NCBI GenBank assembly: GCA_964246015.1
Contig: CAXTPG010000005.1
Span: forward strand, 19,816 to 83,815
Direction: 5' to 3'
From: JBBROS01 sp964246015
GTDB lineage: Bacteria > Pseudomonadota > Alphaproteobacteria > Acetobacterales > Acetobacteraceae
DNA: 64,000 nucleotides
Below the pieces are notes generated by a model. That model saw only the letters and a list, made by a program, of their open reading frames with translations. It did no database searches and was not told the DNA's origin. Positions 1 through 7,390 of the stretch are shown here, in pieces; the first letter of the stretch is position 1; every line of letters begins with the position of its first letter. The position numbers were made by a program, and so were the translations under genes.

Positions 1-482
1 TCATCGCATCCCCCACCGAGGAGCGCGCCCGCTTCATCTACGCCCTCAGCCAGGAGCTATCCCACACCCTCAGCCAGGTCGACGGCGTCCGTTCCGCCCG
101 CGTCCACGTCGTCCTCCCGCACAACGACCCCCTGCGCCAGGAAGAGGCCCCCGCCGCCGCGGCCGTCTTCATCCGCCACGACGCCGGGCAGGCGATGGAA
201 GACATCCTCCCGCAGATCAAGCTCCTGGTCGCCAACAGCATCCAGGGCCTTTCCTACGACAAGGTCACCGTCGTCCTTCTCCCCGTCGCCACCCCCGCCC
301 CCCTCCCCGACCCGGCCCCCGCGGGCCTCTCGGTCGAGGACTGGGTCGCCACCATGCCCCTCGGCCTCGCCCTCGGCGCCGCCGGAACCGTCACGGTCCT
401 CGGCGCCGGCGCCGGCACCCTCCTGCTCCGCCGCCGCCGCTCCAGGACCGGATCCGCCCTCGCCATCCAGACCCCCGCATGA
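1..482 (+). CDS. sctJ: SctJ, T3SS inner-membrane ring lipoprotein (3' part only)
   Basis: The left window edge cuts off the N-terminus, including any lipoprotein signal. The visible frame (codons from base 3) reads TEERARFIYALSQELSHTLS, then a segment on DGVRSARVHVVLP and AAVFIRH. These are hallmark strings of the ring-building YscJ/HrcJ/RhcJ family, which forms the periplasmic inner ring of the injectisome base. The C-terminal part has one hydrophobic membrane segment (about codons 118-140) followed by a cluster of arginines, as expected for a cytoplasmic tail. The stop overlaps the next start (ATGA at 479). Family assignment is firm; the missing 5' half cannot be judged. Confidence 0.93.
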   Translation, partial: IASPTEERARFIYALSQELSHTLSQVDGVRSARVHVVLPHNDPLRQEEAPAAAAVFIRHDAGQAMEDILPQIKLLVANSIQGLSYDKVTVVLLPVATPAPLPDPAPAGLSVEDWVATMPLGLALGAAGTVTVLGAGAGTLLLRRRRSRTGSALAIQTPA

Positions 483-1036
483 CCCCCGTCATCCATCCCG
501 GCTGGATGTCCACCGCCTGGCCCGGCCTCGACCCCGACACACAGGCGTGCATCCTCGAATGCAACCGTGTGCAACCCCGTCTTCTCGCGCTTTTGGCCCT
601 CCGTCTCGGCTGGCCCGATGGCCCCCTCGAACCCACCCCCGACGCCCGCCTCGCCGCACGCCCCGCCGCCGAGATCCTCCACGCCGCCACCCTCGCCGGC
701 GCCGCCTGGCACGCCCGCTCCATCCGCCAGCGCATCGCCGCCTCCGAGGTCGACCGCCTCACCCAGGCCATCGGCGCCCCCGTCCGGGCCTTCGCCCTGG
801 CCCACGCCGCCCTGGCCATCGCCCCGGCCCAGCCCTCCGCCACCGATCTTCCGGCCGCCATCGCCGAAGCCGCCCGCACCTGCCTCGCCGCCTGGATCGA
901 CGCCCTCCCCCCCGGCCTCCGCCGCCTCGCCATGGCCCGCCTTCCCCCCGCACCCCCCGCACCCCCACCCCCTCCCGGCGCCCTGCCCCTCATGCACGCC
1001 GCCGCCCGCCACCTCGCCGACCAGGCCGCCCGATGA
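479..1036 (+). CDS. sctK: SctK-like T3SS sorting-platform protein
   Basis: 185-residue alanine- and proline-rich protein between sctJ and sctL, the position of nolU/sctK in Rhc-type clusters. SctK proteins belong to the cytoplasmic sorting platform and link SctQ to the inner ring. Sequence conservation in this family is poor, so the call relies mainly on gene order, size, and a YscK-like layout: an early HPGW, a leucine-rich helical middle and a proline stretch near residue 160. It overlaps sctJ and sctL by 4 bp each, which implies translational coupling. Start ATG 479 is set by the overlap. Confidence 0.72.
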   Translation: MTPVIHPGWMSTAWPGLDPDTQACILECNRVQPRLLALLALRLGWPDGPLEPTPDARLAARPAAEILHAATLAGAAWHARSIRQRIAASEVDRLTQAIGAPVRAFALAHAALAIAPAQPSATDLPAAIAEAARTCLAAWIDALPPGLRRLAMARLPPAPPAPPPPPGALPLMHAAARHLADQAAR

Positions 1037-1629
1037 GCGGCGCCGTCCTCCAGCAACGCCCCCACGGCCCCGTCATCCGCGCCGACGAGCTGGGCCTATG
1101 GACGCAGTCCGCCAGCCTCCTCGCCGCTGCGCAGGCCGAGGCCGCCGCAATCCTCGACCAGGCCGCCGCCGCCCACCGCGCCGAGCAGGAACGCGGCTAC
1201 AAGGAAGGCGTCGACGCCGCAGCCGCCGACATCGCCACCCGCCTCGCCGAGCTGACGGCCCGCGAAGGCGCAACCCTCGCCGAGATCGAAGCCACCCTCC
1301 CCGACCTCGTCGGCGCCATCCTCGACCGCATCCTCGGCGAGGGCGACCGCACCCTGATGCTCCAGCAGGCCGTCCGCACCGCCCTCGCGCAGCGAAGCTG
1401 GAAAGGCGCCGCCACCCTCCGCATCGCCCCTGTCGACGAGCCCGCCGTCCGCGCCGCCCTCGCCGACGACCCCCGCCTCGCCGCCATCGCCGTCGAGGCG
1501 TTCGCCAACCAGCCCCAGGGCACCTGCGTCTTCGACTGCGACCACGGCAGCATCGAACTCGGCATCGAGGCCCAGCTCCGCGCCATCCGGGACGGCATCG
1601 CCAAGGGCTGGGCCGAAGCCCCGCCATGA
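1033..1629 (+). CDS. sctL: SctL, T3SS ATPase stator/regulator
   Basis: 198 residues. The open frame extends upstream of 1033, but the ATG at 1033 overlaps the sctK stop (ATGA) and gives the family's usual length. The N-terminus is followed by a long alanine/glutamate-rich helix (about residues 30-90, with AAAILDQAAAAHRAEQERGY) like the FliH/YscL/NolV stalk. The C-terminal region contains the FliH-like pattern ending in GSIELGIEAQLRAI. SctL binds the SctN ATPase and ties it to the sorting platform. It is coupled by a 4-bp overlap to sctN. Confidence 0.9.
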   Translation: MSGAVLQQRPHGPVIRADELGLWTQSASLLAAAQAEAAAILDQAAAAHRAEQERGYKEGVDAAAADIATRLAELTAREGATLAEIEATLPDLVGAILDRILGEGDRTLMLQQAVRTALAQRSWKGAATLRIAPVDEPAVRAALADDPRLAAIAVEAFANQPQGTCVFDCDHGSIELGIEAQLRAIRDGIAKGWAEAPP

Positions 1630-2948
1630 CCGCCCCCCCGCCCCGCCTCGCCCTCCAACGCCTCCGCACCATCGCCCTGGCCACCCCCGCCCAGCGCATG
1701 CACGGCCGCGTCACCGCCGCCACCGGCACCATCATCCGCGCCATCGCCCCCAACGTCCGCGTCGGCGAGCTCTGCCGCCTCACCGACGAGACCGGCTTCA
1801 CCCTTCTCTCCGAGGTCGTCGGCCTCTCCGGCCACGAGGCCCTCCTCACCCCCATCGGCGACCTTCGCGGCGTCTCCGGCCGCACCGAGGTCCACCCCAC
1901 CGGCACCTACCGCGAGACGCCCGTCGGCACCCGCCTCTTCGGCCGTGTCGTCGACGCGCTCGGGCAGCCCATGGACGGCCGCGGCCCCCTCGGCCCCGGC
2001 CCCGTCCGTCCCCTTCATGCCGATCCCCCGGCCGCCCTCTCCCGCGCCCTCGTGGAAACCCCTATGCCCCTCGGCCTCCGCGTCATGGACGGCCTGCTCA
2101 CCTGCGGCGAGGGCCAGCGCATCGGCATCTACGGCGAGGCCGGTGGCGGCAAGTCCACCCTCGTCTCCCAGATCGTCCGCGGCGCCGCCGCCGACGTCGC
2201 CGTCATCGCCCTCGTCGGCGAACGCGGCCGCGAGGTCCGCGAGTTCGTCGAGCGCGCCCTGGGCCCCGAAGGCCTCGCCCGCTCCGTCGTCGTCGTCGCC
2301 ACGAGCGAGCGCCCTGCCCCCGAACGCCTCAGCGCCGCCCTCGTCGCCACCAGCATCGCCGAGGCCTTCCGCGACCAGGGCATGCGCGTCCTCCTGTTCG
2401 TCGACAACGTCACCCGCCTCGCCCGCGCCGGGCGCGAGATCGGCCTCTCCGCCGGCGAACCCCCCACCCGCCGCGGCTTCCCCCCCTCCGTCTTCGCCCT
2501 CCTGCCGCAACTCATGGAGCGCGCCGGCCCGGCCCCCGTCGGCTCCATCACCGCCTTCTACGCCGTCCTCGTCGAAGGCGACGGCACCGGCGACCCCATC
2601 GCCGAGGAAACCCGCGGCATCCTCGACGGCCACATCATCCTCTCCCGCTCCCTCGCCGCACAGAACCACTACCCCGCCATCGACGTCCTCACCTCCCGCA
2701 GCCGCGTCATGCCCGCCGTCACCAGCCCCGCCCACCGCGCCGCCGCCGGCCGCTTCCGCGAGCTGATGGCACGCCATGCCGAGGTCGACTTCCTCATCCA
2801 GGTCGGCGAGTACAAGCCCGGCGCCGACCCCCTGACCGACGAGGCCGTCGCAAAGATCGACGCCCTCAAGGAATTCCTCCGCCAGGGCACCGACGACCAC
2901 ACCCCCTACGAGGACACGCTGGAATGGATGACGCGGCTCGTCGGGTGA
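1626..2948 (+). CDS. sctN: SctN, T3SS export ATPase
   Basis: 440-residue F1-beta-type ATPase, normal for the YscN/HrcN/RhcN family. The Walker A motif is EAGGGKST (about residues 170-177). The neighbouring GERGREVREFVE and the Walker B stretch VLLFVDNVTRLARA are characteristic. The motif NHYPAIDVLTSRSRVMP is typical of type III/flagellar ATPases. The protein unfolds substrates and strips chaperones at the cytoplasmic gate. Start ATG 1626 overlaps the sctL stop; the upstream open frame is a shadow. No catalytic defect is apparent. Confidence 0.97.
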   Translation: MTAPPPRLALQRLRTIALATPAQRMHGRVTAATGTIIRAIAPNVRVGELCRLTDETGFTLLSEVVGLSGHEALLTPIGDLRGVSGRTEVHPTGTYRETPVGTRLFGRVVDALGQPMDGRGPLGPGPVRPLHADPPAALSRALVETPMPLGLRVMDGLLTCGEGQRIGIYGEAGGGKSTLVSQIVRGAAADVAVIALVGERGREVREFVERALGPEGLARSVVVVATSERPAPERLSAALVATSIAEAFRDQGMRVLLFVDNVTRLARAGREIGLSAGEPPTRRGFPPSVFALLPQLMERAGPAPVGSITAFYAVLVEGDGTGDPIAEETRGILDGHIILSRSLAAQNHYPAIDVLTSRSRVMPAVTSPAHRAAAGRFRELMARHAEVDFLIQVGEYKPGADPLTDEAVAKIDALKEFLRQGTDDHTPYEDTLEWMTRLVG

Positions 2949-3445
2949 ACCCCATCCCGGTCCGCGCCCTCCTGCGCTGCCGCCAGGCGCGGGAGCAGGG
3001 CGCGTTGCGAGAGGTGCAACGCTCCATCCACGCCTGCCACACGGCCGAGCAGCGGCAGCGGCACGCCATCGACACCCAGCTTCGGCACGAGGACTACCGC
3101 CACGCGCACGAGGCCGGGCTGCACGACGCGATGCGCGGCCGCCTGCAGACGGCCGCCCGCATCCTGACCGCCCGCGACGAGCTGGAGGCGCTTGCCGAGC
3201 ACGCCGTCAATCTCGCCACCGACCGCGTCGACGCCGTCCAGGCCCGCCTCGACGCCCGTGATCGTCTGGCCGAAGCCCGCCAGCTCCACGCCCGGCGCGC
3301 CCGCCAGACCCGGAAGTGGCAGCGCACGCTGGACCGGGTCGAAACCGCGCACCGCACCTACCGGGACGAGCAGGATGAAACCGAGCTCGACGACGAGATC
3401 GCCGACCGCCGCGCCTCGCAGACCGCCCGGACCGCCTGTCGATGA
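2945..3445 (+). CDS. sctO: SctO-like T3SS stalk protein
   Basis: 166 residues starting at GTG 2945, whose GTGA overlaps the sctN stop. An upstream ATG (2924) would extend 21 bp into sctN and is less likely. The protein is highly charged (Arg, Glu, Gln) and predicted almost wholly helical, with a coiled-coil appearance over residues 20-150. This matches FliJ/YscO/Y4yJ proteins that occupy the central pore of the SctN hexamer and contact SctV. Position between sctN and sctQ is the standard one. The family is recognised by shape and context more than by sequence. Confidence 0.8.
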   Translation: MNPIPVRALLRCRQAREQGALREVQRSIHACHTAEQRQRHAIDTQLRHEDYRHAHEAGLHDAMRGRLQTAARILTARDELEALAEHAVNLATDRVDAVQARLDARDRLAEARQLHARRARQTRKWQRTLDRVETAHRTYRDEQDETELDDEIADRRASQTARTACR

Positions 3446-4476
3446 CCATGCTCGCCCGCCTCGACGGCGTCGTCCCTGCCCCGGCCTTCCGCCCCCCCGC
3501 CATCAGCCCCGCTTTGGCCGCCGTCCTCAACCGCGCCGCCGGCCGCGCGACCGTCTCCATCCCCGTCAACGGCCGCCCGGTCGGCCTCCGCATCTGCCTT
3601 CCCGCCCCCGCCGACCCGGCCGGCATCCGCCTCGCCTGGACCTTCGGCGAGGAGCACCAGGTCGCCTTCGTGCCCGAAGCCCTCGCCCAGGCCCTGCTGC
3701 TGCCCGGCGCCGGCGCCCCCGACCCCGACCTCGCCGCCCTGCTGCTTGAAGCCATGCTCGACGCCCCGCTCGCCTGGCTCGAAGCCGCATCCGCCCGCCC
3801 GGTCCGCATCGCCGCCCCCACCGCGATGCCCCCCCTCGATGGCCCGCCCCCCCAACTTGCGATGGAGGTCGAGCACGGCCGCGCCCGCTTCTCCGTCGGC
3901 CTGAACCTCGGCCCGCTCGCCCTTGACGCCCTGGCCGGGCTGCTGGACCGGGCACCGCGCGTCCGCAACGCCGTGGGCGCACTGCCGGTCCAGGTCTGCC
4001 TGCGCATCGGCCTCACCGAACTGACCCTGCAGGAGGTCATGGCCCTCCGCCCCGGCGACGCCATCCTGCTGCAGGAGACCGGCCTGCTCGACGGCCGCGT
4101 CGCCGTCATCGCGGGCGAGCACCTGATGGCCGCGGCCCGGCTCATCGACACGGGCGCCGCCCTCGAAACGTCGTTCCGCCCGGCCGCGGGCACCCCAGTC
4201 GGGAGATGGTGCGTGGAAAACGGCTTCGAAGACCCCGTGGAAGACGACGTCCGCGCCCTGCGCGTGACCCTCGTCTTCGAGCTGGGCCGCCGCCTGGCGA
4301 GCCTGGCCGAGATCGAATCCCTCGGCATCGGCAGCATCGTCGAAACCGGCAGCGGCCCCGACGGCATGGTCGACGTGCTGGCCAACGGCCGCCGCATCGG
4401 CCGCGGCCGCATCGTCCAGGTCGGCGGCGCCCTCGCCATCCAGCTCGAACGAATCAACCACGGCGCCGACCCGTGA
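3442..4476 (+). CDS. sctQ: SctQ, T3SS cytoplasmic (C-ring) component
   Basis: 344 residues. The C-terminal about 80 residues form a SPOA/FliN-like domain (VTLVFELGRRLASLAEIESL ... GDVV-like core ... GRIVQVGGALAIQL), the signature of YscQ/HrcQ/RhcQ. A second SpoA-like stretch lies near residues 185-235 (LTLQEVMALRPGDAILL). SctQ builds the pods of the sorting platform together with SctK, SctL and SctN. The gene overlaps sctO (ATGA, 3442) and sctR (GTGA, 4473). An internal start producing a separate C-terminal SctQ product, as known in other systems, cannot be judged from sequence alone. Confidence 0.92.
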   Translation: MTMLARLDGVVPAPAFRPPAISPALAAVLNRAAGRATVSIPVNGRPVGLRICLPAPADPAGIRLAWTFGEEHQVAFVPEALAQALLLPGAGAPDPDLAALLLEAMLDAPLAWLEAASARPVRIAAPTAMPPLDGPPPQLAMEVEHGRARFSVGLNLGPLALDALAGLLDRAPRVRNAVGALPVQVCLRIGLTELTLQEVMALRPGDAILLQETGLLDGRVAVIAGEHLMAAARLIDTGAALETSFRPAAGTPVGRWCVENGFEDPVEDDVRALRVTLVFELGRRLASLAEIESLGIGSIVETGSGPDGMVDVLANGRRIGRGRIVQVGGALAIQLERINHGADP

Positions 4477-5126
4477 GCGGCGCCGAGCCCAACCTGCTGG
4501 GCCTCCTCGCGGTCACCACCGCGCTCGGCATGCTGGCGCTCGCCGTCGTCACGATGACGTCCTTCGCCAAGATCTCGATCGTGCTGTTCCTGCTCCGCAA
4601 CGCCCTCGGCGTGCAGCAGGCCCCGCCCAACATCGTCCTCTACGGCATCGCCCTCGTGCTCACCGGCTTCATCAGCCTGCCCCTCGCCCGCAGCGTCTCC
4701 GCCGCCGTGACCGAACGCCCGTCCGAATACCGCCAGGTCCAGGACTGGTTCGACGCCGCCGAGCGCGGGGTCCAGCCGCTCAAGGCCAACCTCGCCCGCT
4801 TCACCGCCCGCCAGGAGCGCGAGTTCTTCCTCAGCGCCGCCAAACGCCTCTGGCCCGAGGACCAGCGCGACATCGCCACCGCCGACGACCTCGCCATCCT
4901 CGTCCCGTCCTTCATGACCGCCGAGCTGCGCCGGGGGTTCGAGATCGGGTTCCTCCTCTATCTCCCCTTCGTCACCATCGACCTGGTCATCACCACCATC
5001 CTCATGGCCATGGGCATGTCCCAGGTCCAGCCCAACACCATCGCCGTCCCGCTCAAGCTGTTCCTGTTCGTGACGGTCGAGGGGTGGACGCGCATGCTAC
5101 ACGGCCTGGTCGTCAGCTATGTCTGA
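4473..5126 (+). CDS. sctR: SctR, export-gate membrane protein
   Basis: 217 residues starting at GTG 4473, fixed by GTGA overlap with sctQ. Conserved FliP/YscR strings include MTSFAKISIVLFLLRNALGVQQAPPN, the ILVPSFMTAELRRGFEIGFLLYLPF segment, and the C-terminal PLKLFLFV. Four hydrophobic segments are visible. SctR, S and T form the helical export gate in the inner membrane. The mid-protein loop (about residues 85-130) is hydrophilic and rich in Arg/Glu, as usual. Nothing is missing. Confidence 0.97.
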   Translation: MSGAEPNLLGLLAVTTALGMLALAVVTMTSFAKISIVLFLLRNALGVQQAPPNIVLYGIALVLTGFISLPLARSVSAAVTERPSEYRQVQDWFDAAERGVQPLKANLARFTARQEREFFLSAAKRLWPEDQRDIATADDLAILVPSFMTAELRRGFEIGFLLYLPFVTIDLVITTILMAMGMSQVQPNTIAVPLKLFLFVTVEGWTRMLHGLVVSYV

Positions 5127-5132
5127 GCCGCC

Positions 5133-5402
5133 ATGACCCAGGCGGCCCTGCTCGAACACCTGAACGCCGCTCTCCTGCTGTTCCTGCTGCTCGTGGGGCC
5201 GCCCCTGCTCGCCGCCCTCGTCGTCGGCCTCGTCGTCGGCATCCTCCAGGCCGCGACCCAAATCCAGGACCAGTCCCTGCCGCTCATCTTCAAGCTCATG
5301 ACCGTGCTCGCCGTCCTCGCCGGCAGCGCCTCGGTGCTGTTCCCCCCCCTCGTCGCGCAGACGGTCCACGTCCTCGACAGCTTCGCCTCCCTCACCCGAT
5401 AG
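5133..5402 (+). CDS. sctS: SctS, export-gate membrane protein
   Basis: 89 residues, the normal length for FliQ/YscS/RhcS. Two hydrophobic helices are present, and the conserved sequence VVGLVVGILQAATQIQDQSLP is clear; this hairpin closes the gate. The gene begins 6 bp after sctR and ends 5 bp before sctT. The start ATG follows a GAGCCGCC stretch, so translation is probably coupled to sctR. Confidence 0.95.
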   Translation: MTQAALLEHLNAALLLFLLLVGPPLLAALVVGLVVGILQAATQIQDQSLPLIFKLMTVLAVLAGSASVLFPPLVAQTVHVLDSFASLTR

Positions 5403-5407
5403 CGGCG

Positions 5408-6214
5408 ATGGCCACGATCGCGCTCGAGGACCTGCTCGCCCCCGCCGCCGCCATCGCCCTCGGCATGGCCCGGCCCATGGGCCTCGCCCTCGTCATCCCC
5501 GTCTTCACCCGCGCCGACGTCGGCACCCCCATCCGCGCCGGCTTCGCCCTGGCCCTCGCCTTGCCCCACCTCCAGCCGCTCACGGCCGCGCTGCAGGCCG
5601 CAAGCCCGGGCATGCTCCGCCTCGGCTTCCTCGGCGTGAAGGAGGTCCTGGCCGGCGTGCTCATCGGCCTCCTGTTCGGCCTCCCGCTCTGGGCGCTGCA
5701 GGCCGCCGGCGAACTGCTGGACACGCAGCGCAGCGCGCCCTCCAGCGGGGGCAACGACCCGGGCACGGGCGGCCAGATGTCCGCGACGGCGGGCCTCATC
5801 GGCACCACGGCGACCACGTTGTTCGTCGCGGCCGGGGGCCTCGGCGTCGTCGCGTCGGCGCTCTATGCCAGCTTCGCCGTCTGGCCCGTCCTGCGCTTCG
5901 TCCCGGCCGTATCCCCGGGCGCACCCCTCGCCGCCCTCGCCCTCATCGACGGCTTCAGCCGCACCATGGTGCTCAGCGCCGCCCCCGTCATGCTCGCCAT
6001 GCTCATGGCCGACGCCGTCGTCATCCTCGTCGGCAAGTCCGTCCCGAAGCTCGGCCTGTTCGACCTCGCGGCCACGCTGCGCAACCTCGTCTTCGTCGGC
6101 GCCATGCTCGTCTACGGCGTCTTCCTCATGGACGGCATCGCCGGACAGCTCGCCCTCCTGCGCCGCACCCCGGCCATGCTCGGCGCCTTCCTGCCGGGGC
6201 CGGGCGCCCCATGA
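5408..6214 (+). CDS. sctT: SctT, export-gate membrane protein
   Basis: 268 residues from ATG 5408; the frame is open far upstream, but this start follows sctS by 5 bp and gives the family length. Several long hydrophobic segments match FliR/YscT. Family features include the early RPMGLALVIPVF, GVLIGLLFGLPLWALQAAGELLD and the late GIAGQLALL. It completes the SctRST gate on which SctU wraps. The last four bases overlap sctU (ATGA). Confidence 0.93.
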   Translation: MATIALEDLLAPAAAIALGMARPMGLALVIPVFTRADVGTPIRAGFALALALPHLQPLTAALQAASPGMLRLGFLGVKEVLAGVLIGLLFGLPLWALQAAGELLDTQRSAPSSGGNDPGTGGQMSATAGLIGTTATTLFVAAGGLGVVASALYASFAVWPVLRFVPAVSPGAPLAALALIDGFSRTMVLSAAPVMLAMLMADAVVILVGKSVPKLGLFDLAATLRNLVFVGAMLVYGVFLMDGIAGQLALLRRTPAMLGAFLPGPGAP

Positions 6215-7266
6215 GCGGCGACAGCAGCGAGGAGAAAACCCTCCCGCCCTCCGCCAAGAAGCTGCGGGACGCGCGGGAGAAAGGCCAGATCGCCAAGGCC
6301 CCCGACCTCATCACCGCCCTCGCGGGGGTCGCCGTCATCGCCTACCTCTACGGCTCCGCCGACTGGATCATGGAGCGTCTGCGCGCGACCATCACCGTCG
6401 CCGCCGACCGCGCCCCCCTGCCCTTCGACGAGGCCCTGCGCCAGATCGCCACGAACCTCGGCCACCTCGCGTTCCAGGTCCTCGCGCCCGTCCTGGCGCT
6501 CACGCTTCTCGCCGTCGTCGGCGGCAGCATGCTGGTCAACGGCGGGTTCATGCTCGTCCTGGAACCGCTGAAGCCCAAGCTGGAAACCCTCAACCCCATC
6601 AAGGGCATCGGCAACCTCTTCGCGATGAAGGCCCTGGTCGAGCTGCTGAAGTCCATCGTCAAGGCGGTGCTGTTCGGGGCCGTCGCCGTCCGCCTGGCAC
6701 TCACCTCCGCCGTCTCGCTCGTGCACCTGCCATCCTGCGGCACGCGCTGCACCGGCCCGGTCACGTCGGGGATGCTGCAACCCCTCATCGCCACCGCCTG
6801 CGCCGTCTACCTGGCCGCCGGCGTCGCCGACCTCCTCCTCCAGAAATGGCTGTTCAAGCGCGACATGAAGATGTCCGTCACCGAGCAGAAGCGCGAGCGC
6901 AAGGACCAGGACGGCGACCCCTTCGTCCGCCGCGCCCAACGCCAGCGCCGGCGGGAAGCCGCAACCAGCGTCCAGCTCGGCTTCGACCGCGCCACCATCA
7001 TCATCGGCGGCGACGACGCAGCCCTGGGCCTGCGCTACAAGAAGGGCGAGACCGACTTCCCCGTCGTCGTCTGCCGCGGCGTCCGCGACACCGCCCCCGC
7101 CGACCTCGTCCGCCAGGCCCGCGCCGCCGCCACCCCGCTCTTCTGGGACAACGCCCTCGCCATCGCCATGTGCGCCCGCCACAAGCCCGGCGACCGCATC
7201 CTCGCCGAATACTTCCCCCGCGTCGCCCAGGCCCTCTTCGCCTCTGGCGCCGTGCGCAACGTTTGA
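6211..7266 (+). CDS. sctU: SctU, export switch protein with altered autocleavage site
   Basis: 351 residues. The N-terminal start of the family is clear (EKTLPPSAKKLRDAREKGQIAKAPDL), followed by the membrane part and the cytoplasmic linker (MKMSVTEQKRERKDQDGDP). The C-terminal domain aligns well on ALGLRYKKGETDFPVVVCRG. At the position of the autoproteolysis motif NPTH, however, the protein has GGDD (residues 266-269, bases 7006-7017). All four residues differ, including the Asn and Pro needed for cleavage in YscU/FlhB/EscU. The rest of the domain is intact and in frame, so this is not simple decay. Substrate switching must work without cleavage or be absent. An inner insertion with two close cysteine codons (PSCGTRC, about residues 174-180) is also unusual. 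Confidence 0.93.
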   Translation: MSGDSSEEKTLPPSAKKLRDAREKGQIAKAPDLITALAGVAVIAYLYGSADWIMERLRATITVAADRAPLPFDEALRQIATNLGHLAFQVLAPVLALTLLAVVGGSMLVNGGFMLVLEPLKPKLETLNPIKGIGNLFAMKALVELLKSIVKAVLFGAVAVRLALTSAVSLVHLPSCGTRCTGPVTSGMLQPLIATACAVYLAAGVADLLLQKWLFKRDMKMSVTEQKRERKDQDGDPFVRRAQRQRRREAATSVQLGFDRATIIIGGDDAALGLRYKKGETDFPVVVCRGVRDTAPADLVRQARAAATPLFWDNALAIAMCARHKPGDRILAEYFPRVAQALFASGAVRNV

Positions 7267-7314
7267 TCGGGACTGCCCATCGCGATCAAAAACATGATCG
7301 AATCCTTACACGAC

Positions 7315-7331
7315 GTCAGCCTTTTGACAGC
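7315..7331 (+). promoter_or_regulatory. tts-box-like element before 7391 gene
   Basis: GTCAGCCTTTTGACAGC, ending 59 bp before the ATG at 7391. It fits GTCAG-N2-T-N5-CAG(C/G), a pattern that recurs in front of other T3SS-linked units in this window (19438, 31703, 34684). It resembles the rhizobial tts box recognised by TtsI (core GTCAGCTT...AAGC, from memory), and the sct gene order is also Rhc-like. No regulator gene of that kind is in the window. Confidence 0.5.
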
Positions 7332-7390
7332 CCCACGGCGCACATTGCCCATCGACGGCGATCAGGCCGTCGCGAAGGCAGGAGAGAGCG

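Noticed and set aside
1197..2900. 567-codon reverse frame across sctL and sctN
   Set aside because: Antisense shadow of real genes in high-GC DNA; low-complexity Gly/Glu/Asp composition.
567..2948. Very long reading frames beginning inside sctK and running through sctL into sctN (also 547-1629)
   Set aside because: GC-rich shadow extensions; the family starts are fixed by 4-bp overlaps at 1033 and 1626, and the extra N-terminal parts are Arg/Pro-rich nonsense.
7324..7329. TTGACA as a sigma-70 -35 box before the 7391 gene
   Set aside because: No acceptable -10 at 16-18 bp; the bases are better explained as part of the tts-box-like element.
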